DNA from: Sphingomonas sp. R647
GTDB taxonomy: Bacteria; Pseudomonadota; Alphaproteobacteria; Sphingomonadales; Sphingomonadaceae
Assembly (NCBI RefSeq): GCF_020177055.1
Contig: NZ_JAIQXT010000001.1
Location: 372,001 to 436,000 of the forward strand
DNA: 64,000 bases
Direction of reading: 5' to 3'
This document shows positions 62,857 through 64,000 of the stretch, in pieces (within the stretch, counting starts at the first letter, position 1; the number at the start of each line of letters is the position of its first letter). The notes below the pieces were generated by a model. The model made no database searches. It was given only the letters and a program-made list of their open reading frames with translations, and was not told where the DNA came from. Made by a program: the position numbers and the translations under genes.

Positions 62857-63039
62857 ATGAACGCGGAGCGCGAAATCTTCGACCGTCCCGATGAAGCCGA
62901 AGCTGATCGGCTGGCGGATGCTGAGGCCGATGCCGATTTCGCGGCGGGCCGCTTCGTCGATCATGCTGAGGTCGCTGCGTGGCTTGCGACATGGGGCAAG
63001 CCGGATGAACAGCCCGCCCCCGAGAAATGGTTCAAATAG
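62857..63039 (+). CDS. Antitoxin of a ParE/RelE-type toxin-antitoxin pair
   Basis: 60 residues, acidic. Repeated Ala/Asp/Glu helix (EAEADRLADAEADADFAAGR) followed by FVDHAEVAAWLATWGKP, a tail common in antitoxins of ParE-type toxins. Its end overlaps the toxin start by 13 bases, so the two are coupled with antitoxin first. Confidence 0.8.
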   Translation: MNAEREIFDRPDEAEADRLADAEADADFAAGRFVDHAEVAAWLATWGKPDEQPAPEKWFK

Positions 63040-63302
63040 TCTGGACCCAGCGCGCGCTGACCCTGCTGCGTTTGATTCGTTCCTATGTCGCCCAGTTCGA
63101 CCCCGATGCGGCAGAACGGCTTGCGGCGCGCCTGATCGACGCCGGGAATAGCCTGCATGAGTTCCCCGATCGCGGAAGGCCAGCGACCGCGGGGCGGCGT
63201 GAACTGGCGACGGTCCCGCCCTATGTCATCCGCTATCGCGTGCAGGGCGACCATGTCGTCATCGGCGACATCAAGCACGGCCGGCAGCGCCCGCGCAGAT
63301 AA
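63027..63302 (+). CDS. ParE/RelE-family toxin
   Basis: 91 residues, basic. Fold pattern VWTQRALTLLRLIRSYVAQF, FPDRGRPATAGRRELATVPP, PYVIRYRVQGDHVVIGDIKH and GRQRPRR is typical of ParE/RelE toxins, which poison gyrase or cleave ribosome-bound mRNA. Which target applies here is not decidable. Overlaps the antitoxin gene; both sit in the tsf-pyrH gap opposite to the flanking genes. Confidence 0.88.
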   Translation: MVQIVWTQRALTLLRLIRSYVAQFDPDAAERLAARLIDAGNSLHEFPDRGRPATAGRRELATVPPYVIRYRVQGDHVVIGDIKHGRQRPRR

Positions 63303-63306
63303 CAAA

Positions 63307-63336
63307 AAGGGCGCGGCCATCGCTGGCCGCGCCCTC
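63307..63336 (-). terminator. Rho-independent terminator of tsf
   Basis: On the minus strand GGGCGCGGCC, loop AGCGAT, GGCCGCGCCC, then TTTTTGTT. Ten perfect base pairs and a T-run, 24 bases after the tsf stop. It also lies right after the toxin gene and may end that transcript. Confidence 0.88.
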
Positions 63337-63359
63337 CTTGTTCGCTCAGTGTCGTGCGA

Positions 63360-64000
63360 TCAGCCAGCAGCTGCCGCAGCCACTTCAGCTGCGAAGTCGC
63401 TCTCTTCCTTCTCGATGCCTTCACCGAGCTGGAAGCGGACATAGTCGACCAGCGTGATCGTCATGCCGGAGTCCTTGCCCGCCTTTGCGATCACGTCGCC
63501 GACCGGGGTCTTGCCGTCCATGACGAACGCCTGGGTGAGCAGTGCGTTCTCTTTCTTGAACTTCTCGACCGGGCCGTTGAGGATCTTCGCGGCGACCTCG
63601 TCGGACTTGCCGACGATCTTGTCGGCGTTCTTCTCGCGCAGGATCGCGGCTTCGCGCTCGACGACTTCCGGATCGAGGTCCTCGACCGACAGCGCCAGCG
63701 GGAAGGCAGCGGCGATGTGCATCGCGATCTGCTTGCCCAGCGGCTCGAGCACGTCCGCGCCCGCGTCCGATTCGAGCGCGACAAGCACGCCGATCTTGCC
63801 AAGGCCCGGGGCCGCGGCGTTGTGGACGTACGGGATCACCGCGCCGTTGGTCACTTCGACCTTCTTCGCGCGGCGCAGCACCTGATTCTCGCCGATCGTT
63901 GCGATGTTCGCGACCAGCACGTCTTCGATGGTGCCACCAGTGATCGACTGCGCCTTCAGCGCCTCGACATCATCAATACCCTGCTCAAGCGCAACGGCGG
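63360..64000 (-). CDS. tsf: Elongation factor Ts (5' end outside window)
   Basis: C-terminal 213 residues of EF-Ts, the guanine nucleotide exchange factor of EF-Tu; the start lies beyond the right edge. Segments [34 protein letters not shown] and [20 protein letters not shown] are typical. Ends in an Ala-rich tail ([13 protein letters not shown]). rpsB should lie upstream, outside the window. Confidence 0.95.
   Translation of the reverse strand, partial: AVALEQGIDDVEALKAQSITGGTIEDVLVANIATIGENQVLRRAKKVEVTNGAVIPYVHNAAAPGLGKIGVLVALESDAGADVLEPLGKQIAMHIAAAFPLALSVEDLDPEVVEREAAILREKNADKIVGKSDEVAAKILNGPVEKFKKENALLTQAFVMDGKTPVGDVIAKAGKDSGMTITLVDYVRFQLGEGIEKEESDFAAEVAAAAAG

Overview
The window is GC-rich, gene-dense chromosomal DNA from an alphaproteobacterium, most likely Sphingomonas or a close relative in the Sphingomonadaceae. 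The evidence is the dusB-ntrB-ntrC-ntrY-ntrX-hfq-hflX block, a fused ispDF, a double-length Hfq with two Sm domains, a DUF2794 protein, a TIGR02300 protein, and CycH/CcmC-H type cytochrome c maturation. Genus-level naming is inference. No rRNA, CRISPR array, prophage or complete insertion sequence was seen.

Layout, left to right. 1-1240: the 3' end of a gene for a terpene-cyclase-like alpha/alpha-toroid protein, coupled to a small Nif11-like protein. 1316-4972: a ferric iron ABC transporter (ATPase, permease, binding protein) on the minus strand behind a candidate Fur box. 5041-9016: an accessory-looking stretch with a lipoprotein, a TPR protein built from near-identical repeats, small secreted proteins and about 0.65 kb without a recognisable gene. 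9017-18451: tRNA-Ser(UGA), then a plus-strand run of cell wall, replication and housekeeping genes (mltB, SPOR lipoprotein, dacA-like, tmk, holB, metG, tatD, MBL hydrolase, retropepsin-like protease, mazG), most joined by 4-base start/stop overlaps. 18552-28819: minus strand, cyclophilin, hflX, hfq, the two nitrogen two-component systems and dusB. 28963-32358: a broken antitoxin-like gene, a DUF4375 protein, ispDF, a secreted protein and pncC/cinA. 32295-38237: ratA-lipA, carbonic anhydrase, a GAF histidine kinase, acylphosphatase, DUF2794, cysE and a TauE/SafE permease.

38240-41631 is a peroxide-defence locus (ahpC, ahpF, oxyR) with a palindromic operator candidate and strong hairpins between ahpC and ahpF. 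41628-44283 holds moaE-moaD-pgsA facing an LplT-like MFS transporter. Then follow a 55-residue membrane protein, tRNA-Ala(GGC), TIGR02300, aroA-cmk, and the ccmC-D-E-F-G-H-cycH cytochrome c maturation operon (47256-52030), including a 43-residue ccmD. 52099-61992 holds a PilZ protein, rpmE, and the classic envelope/translation operon read on the minus strand as pyrH, frr, uppS, cdsA, dxr, rseP, bamA, skp-like, fabZ. Between pyrH and the partial tsf at the right edge sit a DUF3885 protein and a ParE-type toxin-antitoxin pair.

Most of the window is core metabolism. The points most worth following up are the truncated toroid/Nif11-like pair at the left edge, the tandem-Sm Hfq, the repeat-rich TPR gene, the frameshifted antitoxin relic, and the accessory insertion between tsf and pyrH.
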